Shown here piece by piece: positions 25,137 through 34,230 of a stretch of DNA of 64,000 nucleotides (within the stretch, counting starts at the first letter, position 1; the number at the start of each line of letters is the position of its first letter). The translations under genes were made by a program, and so were the position numbers. The stretch lies in NCBI RefSeq assembly GCF_011762195.1, contig NZ_JAASQK010000003.1, positions 410,322-474,321 of the forward strand, given 5' to 3'. A model generated the notes under the pieces. It was not told the origin of the DNA. It did no database searches and was given only the letters and a program-made list of their open reading frames with translations. This DNA comes from Sphingomonas oligoaromativorans. Its GTDB lineage: Bacteria > Pseudomonadota > Alphaproteobacteria > Sphingomonadales > Sphingomonadaceae.

Positions 25137-26840
25137 CTAGCCGAAGGTGAAGCTGTAGGCCTCCACGCCCGGATCGAGGAACTCGATGGCGAACGCATGG
25201 TCCGCCGCCCCGTTCTTCAGGCGGACGAGCTGATAGAGCCGCTGCCCGTCGACCATGCCGTTGCCGGCGGCGTCGGTGTCGGTTCCATGGTCCTCGCCCG
25301 GTGCCTTGCCGTCGATGGTGACGCGGAAGCGGATCGGGCGGCCGTTCGCGCCCGGCCCCAGCACCAGATGCAGGTCGCGCGCATGGAAGCGATAGAGGAT
25401 GCGGCCGCCGGCCTTGTCCAGCACCGCATGTTCGGCGCCGACCGTCCACGCGCCGGCCAGGCCCCACTGGTTGAGGCCTGTCGGCTGCGCAGCATAGACG
25501 GCCGGCTGCCCGCGCACCGTTTCCGGCCGCGAGACGGAGCGCTCCGCCCGTGCATATCCGATATAGGTCTCCGGCGAGGCCACGTCGTCGCTGGCGACCG
25601 CCTCGACGCCCTTGCCGGCGTCCGTCACCATGCCGCCGAAGCTCTTGCCGGGATGCGCCTCGGCGAGGAGCTGCTGGATGATCCGCTCGGACCCGGCATA
25701 GTCGCCCTCGCCGAAATGATGGTGGCGGATGCGGCCCTTGGCATCGATGAAATAATGCGCCGGCCAGTAATGATTGTCGAAAGCGCGCCAGATCGCATAG
25801 TCGTTGTCGACCGCCACCGGATAGTCGATGCCGAGATCGTGGACCGCCTTGCGGACGTTGGCGACGTCCTTCTCGAAGGCGAACTCCGGCGCGTGAACGC
25901 CGATCACCACCAGCCCGTCGGCGCGATACTTGTCGGCCCACGCCTTCACATAAGGCAGCGAGCGCAGGCAGTTGATGCAGCTATAGGTCCAGAAATCGAC
26001 CAGCACGACCTTGCCCTTGAGCGCCTGCGCGCCGAGCGGCGGCGAGTTGAGCCAGGTCACCGCGCCGTCGAGCGGCGGCATCGCGCCTTCGTCGGCAAGA
26101 TCGCTGCGTTCCGCCTTGCGGGCCATCTGGAAGCGATCGAGCAGGCCCTGCTCGACGCCGTTGGTGCCGGCGAGCGAGGCGCGCGATAGGAAGCCGGTGT
26201 CGACGCCCAGCGCGATCACCGCCACCGCCGCCAGCACCGCCGCGCCGATCGCGCGGCGCACCCACTCGCCGACGCCCAGCGAGCGCTTCATCGCCTTGAA
26301 CAGCCGCCCGCCGATCAGCAGCGCCATGCCGAGCGAGGTCGCCGCGCCCAGCGCATAGGCGAGGAGCAGCAGGCTCGTCCCCACGCTCGCGCCCTGAAGC
26401 GCGGCGCCGGTCAGCACGAGGCCGAGGATCGGCCCCGCGCAGGGCGCCCAGAGCAGGCCGGTCGCGATGCCGAGCAGCAGCGACGCGCCCAGCCCCGATC
26501 CTTGCGCGTCCGCCTGCTGGGAAAGCCGCGCGCCGAAGCCGACCAGAGGCCGCATCAGCCGGTCCGCGAAGGCGGGGAAGAGCAAGGTCACCCCGAACAG
26601 CGCCAGCAGCACCAGCGCCGTCGCCCGGCCATATTGATTGGCCTCCACCGCCCAGCCGCCGCCCAGCGCCGCCAGCGTGGCGACGGCCATGAACATCAGC
26701 GCCATGCCGACGAGCATGGGCAGGCCGTTCGTCAGGAACGGGCGATCCGCGCGCGCGAACACGAACGGAAGAACGGGCAGGATGCACGGGCTGATGATGG
26801 TCAGGGCGCCGCCCAAATAGGCGATGATGTAAAGCAGCAC
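25137..26840 (-). CDS. dipZ: DipZ-like fusion: CcdA-type transporter plus TlpA-type thioredoxin domain
   Basis: A 567-residue fusion that moves reducing equivalents across the inner membrane. Residues 1-230 form six to seven TM segments of the CcdA/DsbD type with Cys in SPCILPVLPF and GLLWAPCAGP. A periplasmic TlpA/AhpC-like thioredoxin domain (about 265-400) has the redox pair SCINC in FWTYSCINCLRSLP. A C-terminal beta-rich domain (about 420-567), as in mycobacterial DipZ, follows. It probably supports periplasmic thiol reduction or peroxide defence. The start is a GTG at 26840. It is divergent from the M24 gene. Confidence 0.9.
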   Translation of the reverse strand: MLLYIIAYLGGALTIISPCILPVLPFVFARADRPFLTNGLPMLVGMALMFMAVATLAALGGGWAVEANQYGRATALVLLALFGVTLLFPAFADRLMRPLVGFGARLSQQADAQGSGLGASLLLGIATGLLWAPCAGPILGLVLTGAALQGASVGTSLLLLAYALGAATSLGMALLIGGRLFKAMKRSLGVGEWVRRAIGAAVLAAVAVIALGVDTGFLSRASLAGTNGVEQGLLDRFQMARKAERSDLADEGAMPPLDGAVTWLNSPPLGAQALKGKVVLVDFWTYSCINCLRSLPYVKAWADKYRADGLVVIGVHAPEFAFEKDVANVRKAVHDLGIDYPVAVDNDYAIWRAFDNHYWPAHYFIDAKGRIRHHHFGEGDYAGSERIIQQLLAEAHPGKSFGGMVTDAGKGVEAVASDDVASPETYIGYARAERSVSRPETVRGQPAVYAAQPTGLNQWGLAGAWTVGAEHAVLDKAGGRILYRFHARDLHLVLGPGANGRPIRFRVTIDGKAPGEDHGTDTDAAGNGMVDGQRLYQLVRLKNGAADHAFAIEFLDPGVEAYSFTFG

Positions 26841-26912
26841 GGATGGGGTCTCTTGTCAGCGGAATCTGATCGGTTTTCGTGCGACAGGGGAAAGGGGTTA
26901 CAACGAGGATAG

Positions 26913-27619
26913 ATGACGGACATGCCGACCGCCGACGAGGAGCGCGAGCGCCACCGCAACCTGATCGCCGCCGAAGCCAGCGCTCTGGCGTTGCTCGATG
27001 CGATCGAGGCGGGCGGCCTGATCGCCCCCGGACGCAGCGAGCGCGAGGTGGAGCAGGATATTCTTCGCCTCGCAGAGGAGCGGTTCGGCGTGGAGAAGCA
27101 CTGGCACAAGCGGATCGTCCGCGCCGGCGCCAACACGCTGGCCGTCGCCGGCGACAATCCGCCGATCCGCGTCATCGGCGAGGACGACATGGTGTTCGTC
27201 GATCTCGGGCCGGTGTTCGAGGAATGGGAGGCGGACGTCGGCCGGAGCTATGCGGTGGGCGGCGATCCCCGCAAGGCGGCGCTGGTCGCGGCCCTGCCCG
27301 TCCAGTTCGAGGCGGTGAAGCGCCATTTCCTGGAGCGGCCGGACATCAGCGGGGCGGACCTTTATGCCTTTGCCTGCCGATCCGCGGAGCAGGCGGGCTG
27401 GCGCTTCGGGGGGACGATCGCCGGCACCTCGTCGGCGAATTTCCCCATGCCCGCTGGCCCGGCATCAAGCATCACGGCCATATCCGCCCCGAGAACCCGA
27501 CGAGGATGCGCGATCGGGACGGTTTCGGCCGTGAGCGGCACTGGATCCTGGAAATCCACCTCCTGTCGCCCGACGGCGCTTTCGGTGGCTTCTACGAGCG
27601 GCTGCTCCTCGGCGCCTGA
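26913..27619 (+). pseudogene. M24-family metallopeptidase with a single-base deletion
   Basis: An aminopeptidase-P/creatinase-like gene of about 235 codons. The frame from 26913 reads a normal M24 start and middle (HWHKRIVRAGANTL, DDMVFVDLGPVFEEWEADVGRSYAVG). After IAG at 27423-27425 the frame is lost: the natural continuation HLVGEFPH, then HWILEIHLLSPDGAFGGFYERLL, is in the -1 frame to a stop at 27617-27619. Restoring one C at about 27424 (GGC to GGCC) repairs it. Either a recent mutation or an assembly error. Unrepaired, the protein runs to 27632 with a scrambled tail lacking the metal ligands of the second half. Confidence 0.85.
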
Positions 27620-27663
27620 GGCGGCGCTTTAGCGGAGGACGGCGGAACCGATCGCGGGGGCGC

Positions 27664-28599
27664 TCAGGCCGGTGATGCACGATCCAGCAACGCCGCATAG
27701 AGAGCTGCCCCCAGCGCGGGATCGTGACGCGGTTCGATGACCGCATAGTGCCCCTGTCGATCCAGATGCCGCCGCAGCGCCGTCCGTACCGTCGCCTGCT
27801 TCGTCAGCACGCCGCCCGACCAGGAGAGCAGCACCGTCTCGCTTTCCCCGAACCCGAGGTTCCGGCGCAGCGCCTGCGCCATGGCCGCCAGTTCCGATCC
27901 GGCGCGGTCGAGGATGGCGGCGGCTTCCGCGTCGCCTTGGTCGGCGGCATCGGAGACGATCCGGGCCAGGCCGGCGATCTCGTCGCGGGCCATGCCCTTC
28001 TCGCCCATCACGCGGGCGCAGATGTCGAGATCGGAGGCCAGCGCCAGCTCGCGCGCGAGGGCCTGTTTCAAGGGGCCTGCGGGCAGGCGGCCATCGCTCA
28101 TCCGGGTGAAGGCGTTGAGGCCCTGTATCGCGATCCAGTAGGCCGAGCCCTCGTCGCCGAAGATCTCGCCCCAGCCGCCGACGCGCGCCTTGCGGCCCTG
28201 TCGCTCGCCATAGCCGATCGAGCCCGTGCCCGCGACGAGGTTGATCCCGTCCGCGCAGGCGAGGGAGCCCGCCCAGCCGCACACCATGTCATTGTCGCAG
28301 CGATAGCGGTCGTGGCCGAGCAGCCGGCCGCACGCCGCATCGAGCAGCGGATCGATGGCGGCGTCCTCGCCAAAGGCGGGCAACCCGAAGAAGGCGCGGC
28401 GCAGGCCCGCCGGCGACAGGGTGAGTTGTCCGCACACCGCCTCGATCCCCTGCCCGAGCCGCGCGATCGCCTCGTCCAGCCCGATCTGGAGATGATAGGT
28501 CGTGCCCGTGACCGCGCGGGCGATGACGCGGCCGGCCTCGTCGATGCAGACGAACTCCGTCTTGGTGCCGCCGCCGTCGACGCCGAGGAAGACGCTCAT
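27664..28599 (-). CDS. agaK: BadF/BadG-family amino-sugar kinase (N-acetylgalactosamine/glucosamine kinase)
   Basis: A 311-residue ASKHA-fold kinase with GVDGGGTKTEFVCID (phosphate 1), a conserved DNDMVCGWAG, LVAGTGSIGYGERQG (phosphate 2), GGWGEIFGDEGSAYWIAIQGL and LSWSGGVLTKQ (adenosine). This is the NagK/AgaK branch of the BadF group. The substrate is judged from its neighbours: the ATG at 28599 overlaps the agaS stop (ATGA), and agaZ precedes, so GalNAc or galactosamine is most likely; glucosamine is the alternative. Last gene of the operon read from 30999. Confidence 0.85.
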   Translation of the reverse strand: MSVFLGVDGGGTKTEFVCIDEAGRVIARAVTGTTYHLQIGLDEAIARLGQGIEAVCGQLTLSPAGLRRAFFGLPAFGEDAAIDPLLDAACGRLLGHDRYRCDNDMVCGWAGSLACADGINLVAGTGSIGYGERQGRKARVGGWGEIFGDEGSAYWIAIQGLNAFTRMSDGRLPAGPLKQALARELALASDLDICARVMGEKGMARDEIAGLARIVSDAADQGDAEAAAILDRAGSELAAMAQALRRNLGFGESETVLLSWSGGVLTKQATVRTALRRHLDRQGHYAVIEPRHDPALGAALYAALLDRASPA

Positions 28600-29723
28600 G
28601 CCGCCGTCGTGTGGATGCGGACGCCCTGCACGACACGGTTTACCGTGCCGCTGGCGTTGGGCCGGTCCGGCGTGCGGCCGAGATGCAGCGAGCAATGCAG
28701 CCCGAAAAGCTGCGCCGGCACGATATAGGGAAAAAGCAGGCCGGCATCGTCGAGGTCCGTGGCATCATCCACCATGATCGTCTCTCCGCCTTCGTTGCGC
28801 GCAGAGATGGCGAGTACCGCGCCGCAGCGTCCGTCTGCGCGCAGTTCCTCGATGATGTCGAGGTCATAGAGGCGGGTCAGCGGATCGGCGGACACGAACA
28901 CCACCACCAGCGTGCGCGCGGTGACGATGGTTTTCGGCCCATGGCGGAAGCCGAGCGAGGAATCGAAGGTCGTGGGGATGGCGCCATCGGTCAGTTCGAG
29001 CAGCTTGAGCGCGGCCTCGCGCGCCAGCCCCTGGAACACGCCGCTGCCGAGATAGACGACGCGCTCGAAATCCCGCGCGGCGAGGGTGGCCGCGGCGGTG
29101 TCCGCTCGCGGCAGCAGGGTGGCGATGGCGTTCGCGATCCCATCGACGCGCGCGTCCATGGCGCCGATGCCGGTCAGGATCGACAGTGCCGCCAGCATCA
29201 TCGCGCTGAAGCTCGACGTCATGGCGAAGGCGCGGTCGTGCGTCGCCTCGGGCAGCACCACGACATGGCTGTTGGCCGATCCGCGACGGGCCAGCGCGCC
29301 TTCGCCATTGCAGGTGATGACGAGGTGATGGATCGACGCGATCCGCGCGTCCGCCAGATCGACTGCCGCGAGGCTCTCCGGGCTGTTGCCCGAGCGGCCG
29401 AACGAGATCATCAGCGTCGGCCGCGCGGCATCCAGATAAAGCGCCGGCGAGCCGACGATATCGGTGGTCGCCACCGCTTCGACCGGACGGCCCAGCGTGG
29501 CCGTCAGCCATGGTGCGAGGCATTCGCCGATGAAGGCGGAGGTGCCGGCACCGCACAGCATGATCCGCAGATCGGGCTTGGCGAGGAGAGGACCGAGGAA
29601 AGCTTCGATCTCCGCCTGCCGGCCGCGCAGAACCGCCTGCGTCGCGCGCAGCGTGTCGGGTTGCTGGAGGATTTCGCGACGGGTCCAGCTTTCGGCGCCG
29701 GGCGTGGGCGAGGTGTCAGGCAT
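28596..29723 (-). CDS. agaS: SIS-domain galactosamine-6-phosphate deaminase/isomerase AgaS
   Basis: A 375-residue two-SIS-domain protein in the AgaS/GlmS-isomerase group. It has MLCGAGTSAFIGECLAPWL and SFGRSGNSPESLAAVDLA in SIS1, and YLGSGVFQGLAREAALKLLELT followed by SSLGFRHGPK in SIS2, with the RHGP motif typical of sugar isomerases. AgaS converts galactosamine-6-phosphate to tagatose-6-phosphate plus ammonia. Start at 29723 is preferred (GGAG nine bases upstream); the frame is open to 29825. It overlaps agaZ by 8 bases and agaK by 4, so all three are translationally coupled. Confidence 0.88.
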   Translation of the reverse strand: MPDTSPTPGAESWTRREILQQPDTLRATQAVLRGRQAEIEAFLGPLLAKPDLRIMLCGAGTSAFIGECLAPWLTATLGRPVEAVATTDIVGSPALYLDAARPTLMISFGRSGNSPESLAAVDLADARIASIHHLVITCNGEGALARRGSANSHVVVLPEATHDRAFAMTSSFSAMMLAALSILTGIGAMDARVDGIANAIATLLPRADTAAATLAARDFERVVYLGSGVFQGLAREAALKLLELTDGAIPTTFDSSLGFRHGPKTIVTARTLVVVFVSADPLTRLYDLDIIEELRADGRCGAVLAISARNEGGETIMVDDATDLDDAGLLFPYIVPAQLFGLHCSLHLGRTPDRPNASGTVNRVVQGVRIHTTAA

Positions 29724-30999
29724 GGGGAGTGCAGGCTCCATGATAGGCATCGAGCGTCGCGCCGATATGGGCGACGATGAGATCGATCGGGTCGAGCGTC
29801 GCCGAGCCCGCGCGCACGGCGGCATAGGCCGCCGGCAGATATTGGCTGAGCAGCGGCAGCGGCGGCGTGTGTTCGCGCAGATTGTCGAACAGTCGCGCCT
29901 GCGCCGCGGCGATCTCCGCGTCCGGCCAGTAATAGCGGATGCGATCGCTCAGGCTGTACTGGAGCTGGAGGTCGAGTGCCGCGCCCGCCTCGTGATAATA
30001 GCGCCGCCAATGGCCGGGCTCGGCCTTCATCCGGGCGATCGACACGTCGCGCAGACGGGCGCGTTTCGGTGCATCGATGGTTTCCTTTTCGATCGCATCG
30101 AGCGCCCATAACGCTTCGCGCAAGGCAAAGGTGACGCCCGGCCCGACCTTGAGGATGGCGAAATGGTCGCGCACCAGCGCCGCCAGGGCCGTCGCCTGTT
30201 GATAATCGGTCGAGTGCGCCTCGAAGACGATATGATCGACAGGTTCGATCGCGGCGCTGAGCGCGGTCGCGGCTTCGGGCCGATAGTCGACCACCTTCAT
30301 ATGATCGAACTCGACGCCGGGCTGCACCACGGTGGCGATCACGCGATCCCAGGCGCCGTCGAGCCCGGCCTCGCGGAACAGGGCGCGGTGCATGTCGAGC
30401 GTCGCGAGCGCCGCCTCGGGGGCGGTGACGGCCAGCGTGTCGAGATCCTCCGCCGCCCCGCCGGGGACGGGCACTTCCGTGCCGATCACATAGACGGGTG
30501 CGTCGGCCGGATCGCCGGCATAGGCGTCTTCCGCCGCGCGGCAGAGGCGGGCTGCGCGCTCTGCGATGGTGCGCTCGGGGAGGGGGACGGGATCGTCGGC
30601 GCAGCTCATCGAGCAATCGAGATGGATCTTGCCGAAGCCCGCGCGGACATAATCGGCCACCATCACTTCGGCCTTGGCCATGGCCTCCCCGGCGGAGAGC
30701 GCGGTCCAGGCATTGGGGCCGAGATGGTCGCCGCCCAGCGCCAGCCGTGCGAGCGGGAAGCCGAGGCGGTCGGCGATCCCCTCCACGAACGCGCGGAAAT
30801 CGGCGGGCACCATCCCCGTATAGCCACCGTCCTGATTCACCTGATTGGAGGTGGCCTCGACCAGCACCAGCGGCGTGTCGTGGCGGAGCGCGTGGGCAAA
30901 CGTCGCCTCGATCACCAGGGGGTGCGCGGAGCAGACCGAGGTGAGGCCGATGGGTTCACCGCGCTTGTGACGGTCGATCAGATTTCGAATCAGTTGCAT
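29716..30999 (-). CDS. agaZ: Tagatose-1,6-bisphosphate aldolase non-catalytic subunit family (AgaZ/KbaZ/GatZ)
   Basis: A 427-residue member of the KbaZ/GatZ family, with GLTSVCSAHPLVIEATF, VEATSNQVNQDGGYTGM, LGGDHLGPNAW, KIHLDCSMSC and YVIGTEVPVPGGA, all typical. KbaZ/GatZ stabilises the catalytic class II aldolase subunit AgaY/GatY, of which no gene is visible in the window, so it either works with a subunit encoded elsewhere or has its own activity. AAGGAG precedes the ATG at 30999. An AgaR-like operator lies about 50 bases upstream. Confidence 0.92.
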   Translation of the reverse strand: MQLIRNLIDRHKRGEPIGLTSVCSAHPLVIEATFAHALRHDTPLVLVEATSNQVNQDGGYTGMVPADFRAFVEGIADRLGFPLARLALGGDHLGPNAWTALSAGEAMAKAEVMVADYVRAGFGKIHLDCSMSCADDPVPLPERTIAERAARLCRAAEDAYAGDPADAPVYVIGTEVPVPGGAAEDLDTLAVTAPEAALATLDMHRALFREAGLDGAWDRVIATVVQPGVEFDHMKVVDYRPEAATALSAAIEPVDHIVFEAHSTDYQQATALAALVRDHFAILKVGPGVTFALREALWALDAIEKETIDAPKRARLRDVSIARMKAEPGHWRRYYHEAGAALDLQLQYSLSDRIRYYWPDAEIAAAQARLFDNLREHTPPLPLLSQYLPAAYAAVRAGSATLDPIDLIVAHIGATLDAYHGACTPHA

Positions 31000-31049
31000 C
31001 GAGCGCTCCTTTCGCTTCACCCGTAGCGGGATTGAGCGCAGTTCGCAAC

Positions 31050-31068
31050 AAAGCGAGCTAAAACGAAA
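31050..31068 (-). promoter_or_regulatory. AgaR-like operator upstream of agaZ
   Basis: Read on the minus strand the site is TTTCGTTTTAGCTCGCTTTG, close to the TTTCRTTTYRTTTYNYTTKK consensus I recall for the E. coli DeoR-type regulator AgaR (about two mismatches). It lies 50 bases before agaZ and abuts the stop codon of the DMT permease gene, so the agaZ-agaS-agaK operon has its own control point. Confidence 0.5.
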
Positions 31069-31995
31069 CTAGCAAATCGATTCAGCTTCCGCCTCGATGG
31101 GAAGGTTGGCCGTATCGGGCTCGATCGCGAGCATCAGCGAGGCCGCCAGCGCCAGCCCGATGCCGACGAGCTTGATCGATCCGGGCATGACCCCCAGCGT
31201 GACGAGCGATATGATCGCGGTGGCGAGCGGCGCGCCGGCGTTTGTGAGCGGGGCGACGATGATCGCCTTTCCGTATCGGAACGCGAACACCAAGGTCAGC
31301 GCGCCGATCGCGTTCAGCACCTGGATCGCGGCCGCCAGCCATGGGCCGTCCGCGCCGAGATTGATGGGGTGGCTGAAATCCGTCATCGCCCACGCGACCG
31401 GGATCAGCGCGAGGCCCGTCAGCATCATGTAGAAGAAGATGCTCTCGCCCGACATGACGAGGTTGGCGGACTTCATGAAATAGGCCTGCAAACCCCAGCA
31501 GGCCATGACGATCAGCGCCATCCACAGCCAGCTCCCGCCATGCACGTCCCCGCCGGGTGCGAAATCGAAGGTCGGCAGCGCCATCAGCGCGAGCAGGATG
31601 CCGAATGCGCCCAGCCGCCCGGTCCGCTCGCCCATGAGCAGATAGGAGAGCGCGATCGTCACCACCGGCGACAGGGAGATCACCGGGAAGATCAGATAGG
31701 CCGGCCCGCGTGTCACGGCGTGGAACAATATCATCTGCCCGCCCGCGCCGAGCAGGCCGACGGCAAGGCCATGGGCGAGGGCGCGCGGGCTCCGGTCGAG
31801 CTTCCAGCGGGCTTGCGCGAGCACGATCAGGGCGGGTGGGGTCATGGTGAGCGCCCACACGCAATAGACCAGCGTTTCCGGGAAGCCGCGTTGCGGGGAA
31901 AGGCCGGAATAGGCGCCCCATATGCCCCATAGCACCACGGTCGTCAGGGCATTCGCCAGCCATATGCGGCCGGTGGGAGATGGGGATGCGCTCAT
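31069..31995 (-). CDS. DMT-superfamily permease, probable amino-sugar or sugar transporter
   Basis: A 308-residue inner-membrane protein with about ten TM helices in two EamA-like halves (first TM ALTTVVLWGIWGAYSGL, last TM LVGIGLALAASLMLAI). The PVISLSPVVTIALSYLLMGERTG segment is characteristic of the drug/metabolite transporter group. The ATG overlaps the GH36 stop (ATGA), so it is translated with the alpha-galactosidase; a role in bringing the released sugar into the cell is the simplest reading. GalNAc loci described in other proteobacteria use PTS or MFS/GGP permeases instead. Confidence 0.8.
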   Translation of the reverse strand: MSASPSPTGRIWLANALTTVVLWGIWGAYSGLSPQRGFPETLVYCVWALTMTPPALIVLAQARWKLDRSPRALAHGLAVGLLGAGGQMILFHAVTRGPAYLIFPVISLSPVVTIALSYLLMGERTGRLGAFGILLALMALPTFDFAPGGDVHGGSWLWMALIVMACWGLQAYFMKSANLVMSGESIFFYMMLTGLALIPVAWAMTDFSHPINLGADGPWLAAAIQVLNAIGALTLVFAFRYGKAIIVAPLTNAGAPLATAIISLVTLGVMPGSIKLVGIGLALAASLMLAIEPDTANLPIEAEAESIC

Positions 31996-34088
31996 GCGGT
32001 CTTTTCCTGAAGCGGCGCGGCCTCGACGAGCAGGAAATGCTCGAAATGCGCGGGCAGGGTGGCGACGGGGCCGCTGACGGTGCCGAGCGGCTGGCCGGTG
32101 AAGCTGTCGGTCAGCCGGTGTCGGCCGGGCGGGAGCCCGCGCAGCGTCACCGGGCCGGACCAACTGTCGGCATAAAAGGCATAATGCATCCGCCGGTTGG
32201 CGCGGATCGCATGGGCCTCGGGCTTGTCGAAGCCGATATCGTAGAGACCGCCCAGATATTCGCCCTTGGGCAGCATATTCGCCCGGTAGAGTGCGATCCA
32301 CTTGCGCCAGAGCGCCTCCTTCTCCGCGGTCAGCGCGATGCCGCCCGGCGGCAGCGGATCGGTGGTGTGGGTGGGATCGTGCGGCCAGGTGAATTTGGTC
32401 GAGGGGATCGCGCCGATGCCGTAGTGCGAGGCGAAATCATTGTGCCGGTCGCTCAGCTCGACATGATCGCCCGCGAACGGCGCCGACGGCCCCATCATCG
32501 CCTTGAAGCTCTTGCCCTTCAGCCGGATCTGCCACGAGGAGGTCGGGTCCGACGCCGGCGTGTGATTCATGGCGGGGATGTTGTGGAAGGCGAAGGAGTC
32601 TCCGCACGGGCAGATTTCCATCACCGCCTGCGGGTTGATCGCCATCGCCTCCTGATAAAGCGCCTTCCAGAAATCCTGGAGCTTCTCGTAGGATTCTTCC
32701 GGCCGCGCGTGGTTATGGGCCGGGTTATAACAGGGGGCCACGCCGTTCAGATGCTGGCCGTCGAGCTTCAGCCCCTCATAGCCCCACTCGCCCAGAATGC
32801 GGCGGACCTGGCTGCGGAAATACTCGATCACCGGCGGGTAGGCGGGGCAGAGCGTAAAGGCATCCCAGAAGCTCACATTCTGCGCGGCGCCGGTGCGATC
32901 CAGCAGCAGCATGTCGGGATGGTCGCGCAGCAGGTCGGTGCCCGGATCGGCCGCCAGCGGCGCCAGCCAGAGGCGGGGGCGCATCCCGGCGGCTTTGATC
33001 TTGTCGGCAAAGGCCTTCATATCCGCATCGCCACGCGGGAATTTCCGGCGGTTGAGCTTCCAGTCGCCTTCGGATGTCTGCCAGCCATCGTCCAGCACCG
33101 CCCATTCCAGGCCGATCTCCCTGGCCTTGGGCATGGCGGTGAGGATTTCGTCGGTGGTGAACTCCCGCCCATAGCCCCAGGCGCACCAGACGGGTGCGTA
33201 GCTCGGCTCGGGGATGGCCGGGGCGGCGAGGCCGCGCTCGGCCATGAGCCGGCGATAGGCATCGAGCGGGCGGAAATGATCGCCCTCATGCACCATCAGG
33301 AAGAGCGGCGGCAGTTGGAGCGTCGCGCCGGGTGCGAGCAACGCCGGCTCGTCGCTCGCGATGGCGATGCGGGTGCCGCCCGGCTGCCCCGCGACGGGGA
33401 GCGAGACGAGGCGCGGCACGATATCGATATGGCCGACGGCGAGGCCGGCGTCGCGCCGCCACACGACGGCGACCGGCGTGCCGCCGCCATAATCCGACGC
33501 ATTCATCCCCATGAAGTTGCGCTGGCCGAAACCGGGCGTCACCGGCTGCACCCAGTCGCGACGATCGGGATAGGAAGCGCCGGAGAAGCTCCATGCGCCA
33601 TCTGGATGGGGGAGGAGATCGTGCGTCGCGGCCTGCCATCCGGCGACCGCGAGCGGGTCCGGCCCGGTGTTGCGATAGGCGATGTCGAGGAGTGCGAGGC
33701 CCGGATAGCGATCGAGGAAGGTCACCGAGACATGCTTCTCGATCCGCCCCTCCGCGCTGCCGCGCAGATGGTGGACATGGCCGGCACCGTGCGGGCCAGA
33801 GATGGCTTCGCTGCCTTGTCCGATCAGCAGGAAGCGATCGACGATGCGCTGATCGTCGAGCCGGATCGCATCGGCGGGTTCCATCATGGTGAGCGCCGTC
33901 TCGCCCCGGAGGATGCGCGAGTGGAGCCCGCTGTCGAACTCGATGGCGAGCACGCCGTCCGTCAGGCGCAGCGTGGGGGCGTCCCCGGTCGCGATCCGCG
34001 CGAGGGCGGGCGGGGCGAGTGCGACCACCGCGCCGGCGCTCATCAGCCGGGCGATGACCCCGCGGCGGGACAGGATGAGGTGCGACAT
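31992..34088 (-). CDS. GH36 alpha-galactosidase or alpha-N-acetylgalactosaminidase, exported
   Basis: A 698-residue glycoside hydrolase of clan GH-D. A twin-arginine type signal (SRRGVIARLMSAGAVVALAPPALA) directs export. An N-terminal beta domain is followed by a TIM barrel with PVWCAWGYGREF, AVLDDGWQTSEGDW, and the nucleophile Asp443 in GLKLDGQHLNG; acid/base Asp is probably in the PASDPTSSW region. GH36 includes both alpha-galactosidases and alpha-GalNAc-ases. Its setting beside agaZ/agaS/agaK favours an alpha-GalNAc substrate, but this cannot be decided from the sequence. First gene of a two-gene operon with the DMT permease. Confidence 0.88.
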   Translation of the reverse strand: MSHLILSRRGVIARLMSAGAVVALAPPALARIATGDAPTLRLTDGVLAIEFDSGLHSRILRGETALTMMEPADAIRLDDQRIVDRFLLIGQGSEAISGPHGAGHVHHLRGSAEGRIEKHVSVTFLDRYPGLALLDIAYRNTGPDPLAVAGWQAATHDLLPHPDGAWSFSGASYPDRRDWVQPVTPGFGQRNFMGMNASDYGGGTPVAVVWRRDAGLAVGHIDIVPRLVSLPVAGQPGGTRIAIASDEPALLAPGATLQLPPLFLMVHEGDHFRPLDAYRRLMAERGLAAPAIPEPSYAPVWCAWGYGREFTTDEILTAMPKAREIGLEWAVLDDGWQTSEGDWKLNRRKFPRGDADMKAFADKIKAAGMRPRLWLAPLAADPGTDLLRDHPDMLLLDRTGAAQNVSFWDAFTLCPAYPPVIEYFRSQVRRILGEWGYEGLKLDGQHLNGVAPCYNPAHNHARPEESYEKLQDFWKALYQEAMAINPQAVMEICPCGDSFAFHNIPAMNHTPASDPTSSWQIRLKGKSFKAMMGPSAPFAGDHVELSDRHNDFASHYGIGAIPSTKFTWPHDPTHTTDPLPPGGIALTAEKEALWRKWIALYRANMLPKGEYLGGLYDIGFDKPEAHAIRANRRMHYAFYADSWSGPVTLRGLPPGRHRLTDSFTGQPLGTVSGPVATLPAHFEHFLLVEAAPLQEKTA

Positions 34089-34201
34089 GGGTGAGCCTCC
34101 CGAAGATCGGGCCGCTGCCGGAAACGCGCCGGCGCGCCCTGATGGAGAGATGGTGCCCGAACGTTATCGCTTGCGCAAACCAAAACGCAACATAGAATGT
34201 G

Positions 34202-34220
34202 TTTCGTTACGTTTCTTTTT
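34202..34220 (+). promoter_or_regulatory. AgaR-like operator in the GH36/amidohydrolase divergent region
   Basis: TTTCGTTACGTTTCTTTTT matches the AgaR consensus at all but one position and ends exactly at the GGAGG ribosome binding site of the amidohydrolase. It is 114 bases from the GH36 start. CAAAACGCAA at 34181-34190 is a further half-site. Binding here would block translation initiation or transcription of the amidohydrolase and could reach the GH36 promoter. Confidence 0.55.
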
Positions 34221-34230
34221 GGAGGTGGTG

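Noticed and set aside
27413..27632. Programmed frameshift in the M24 gene
   Set aside because: No slippery heptamer or downstream structure is evident at the shift; a simple one-base loss explains it.
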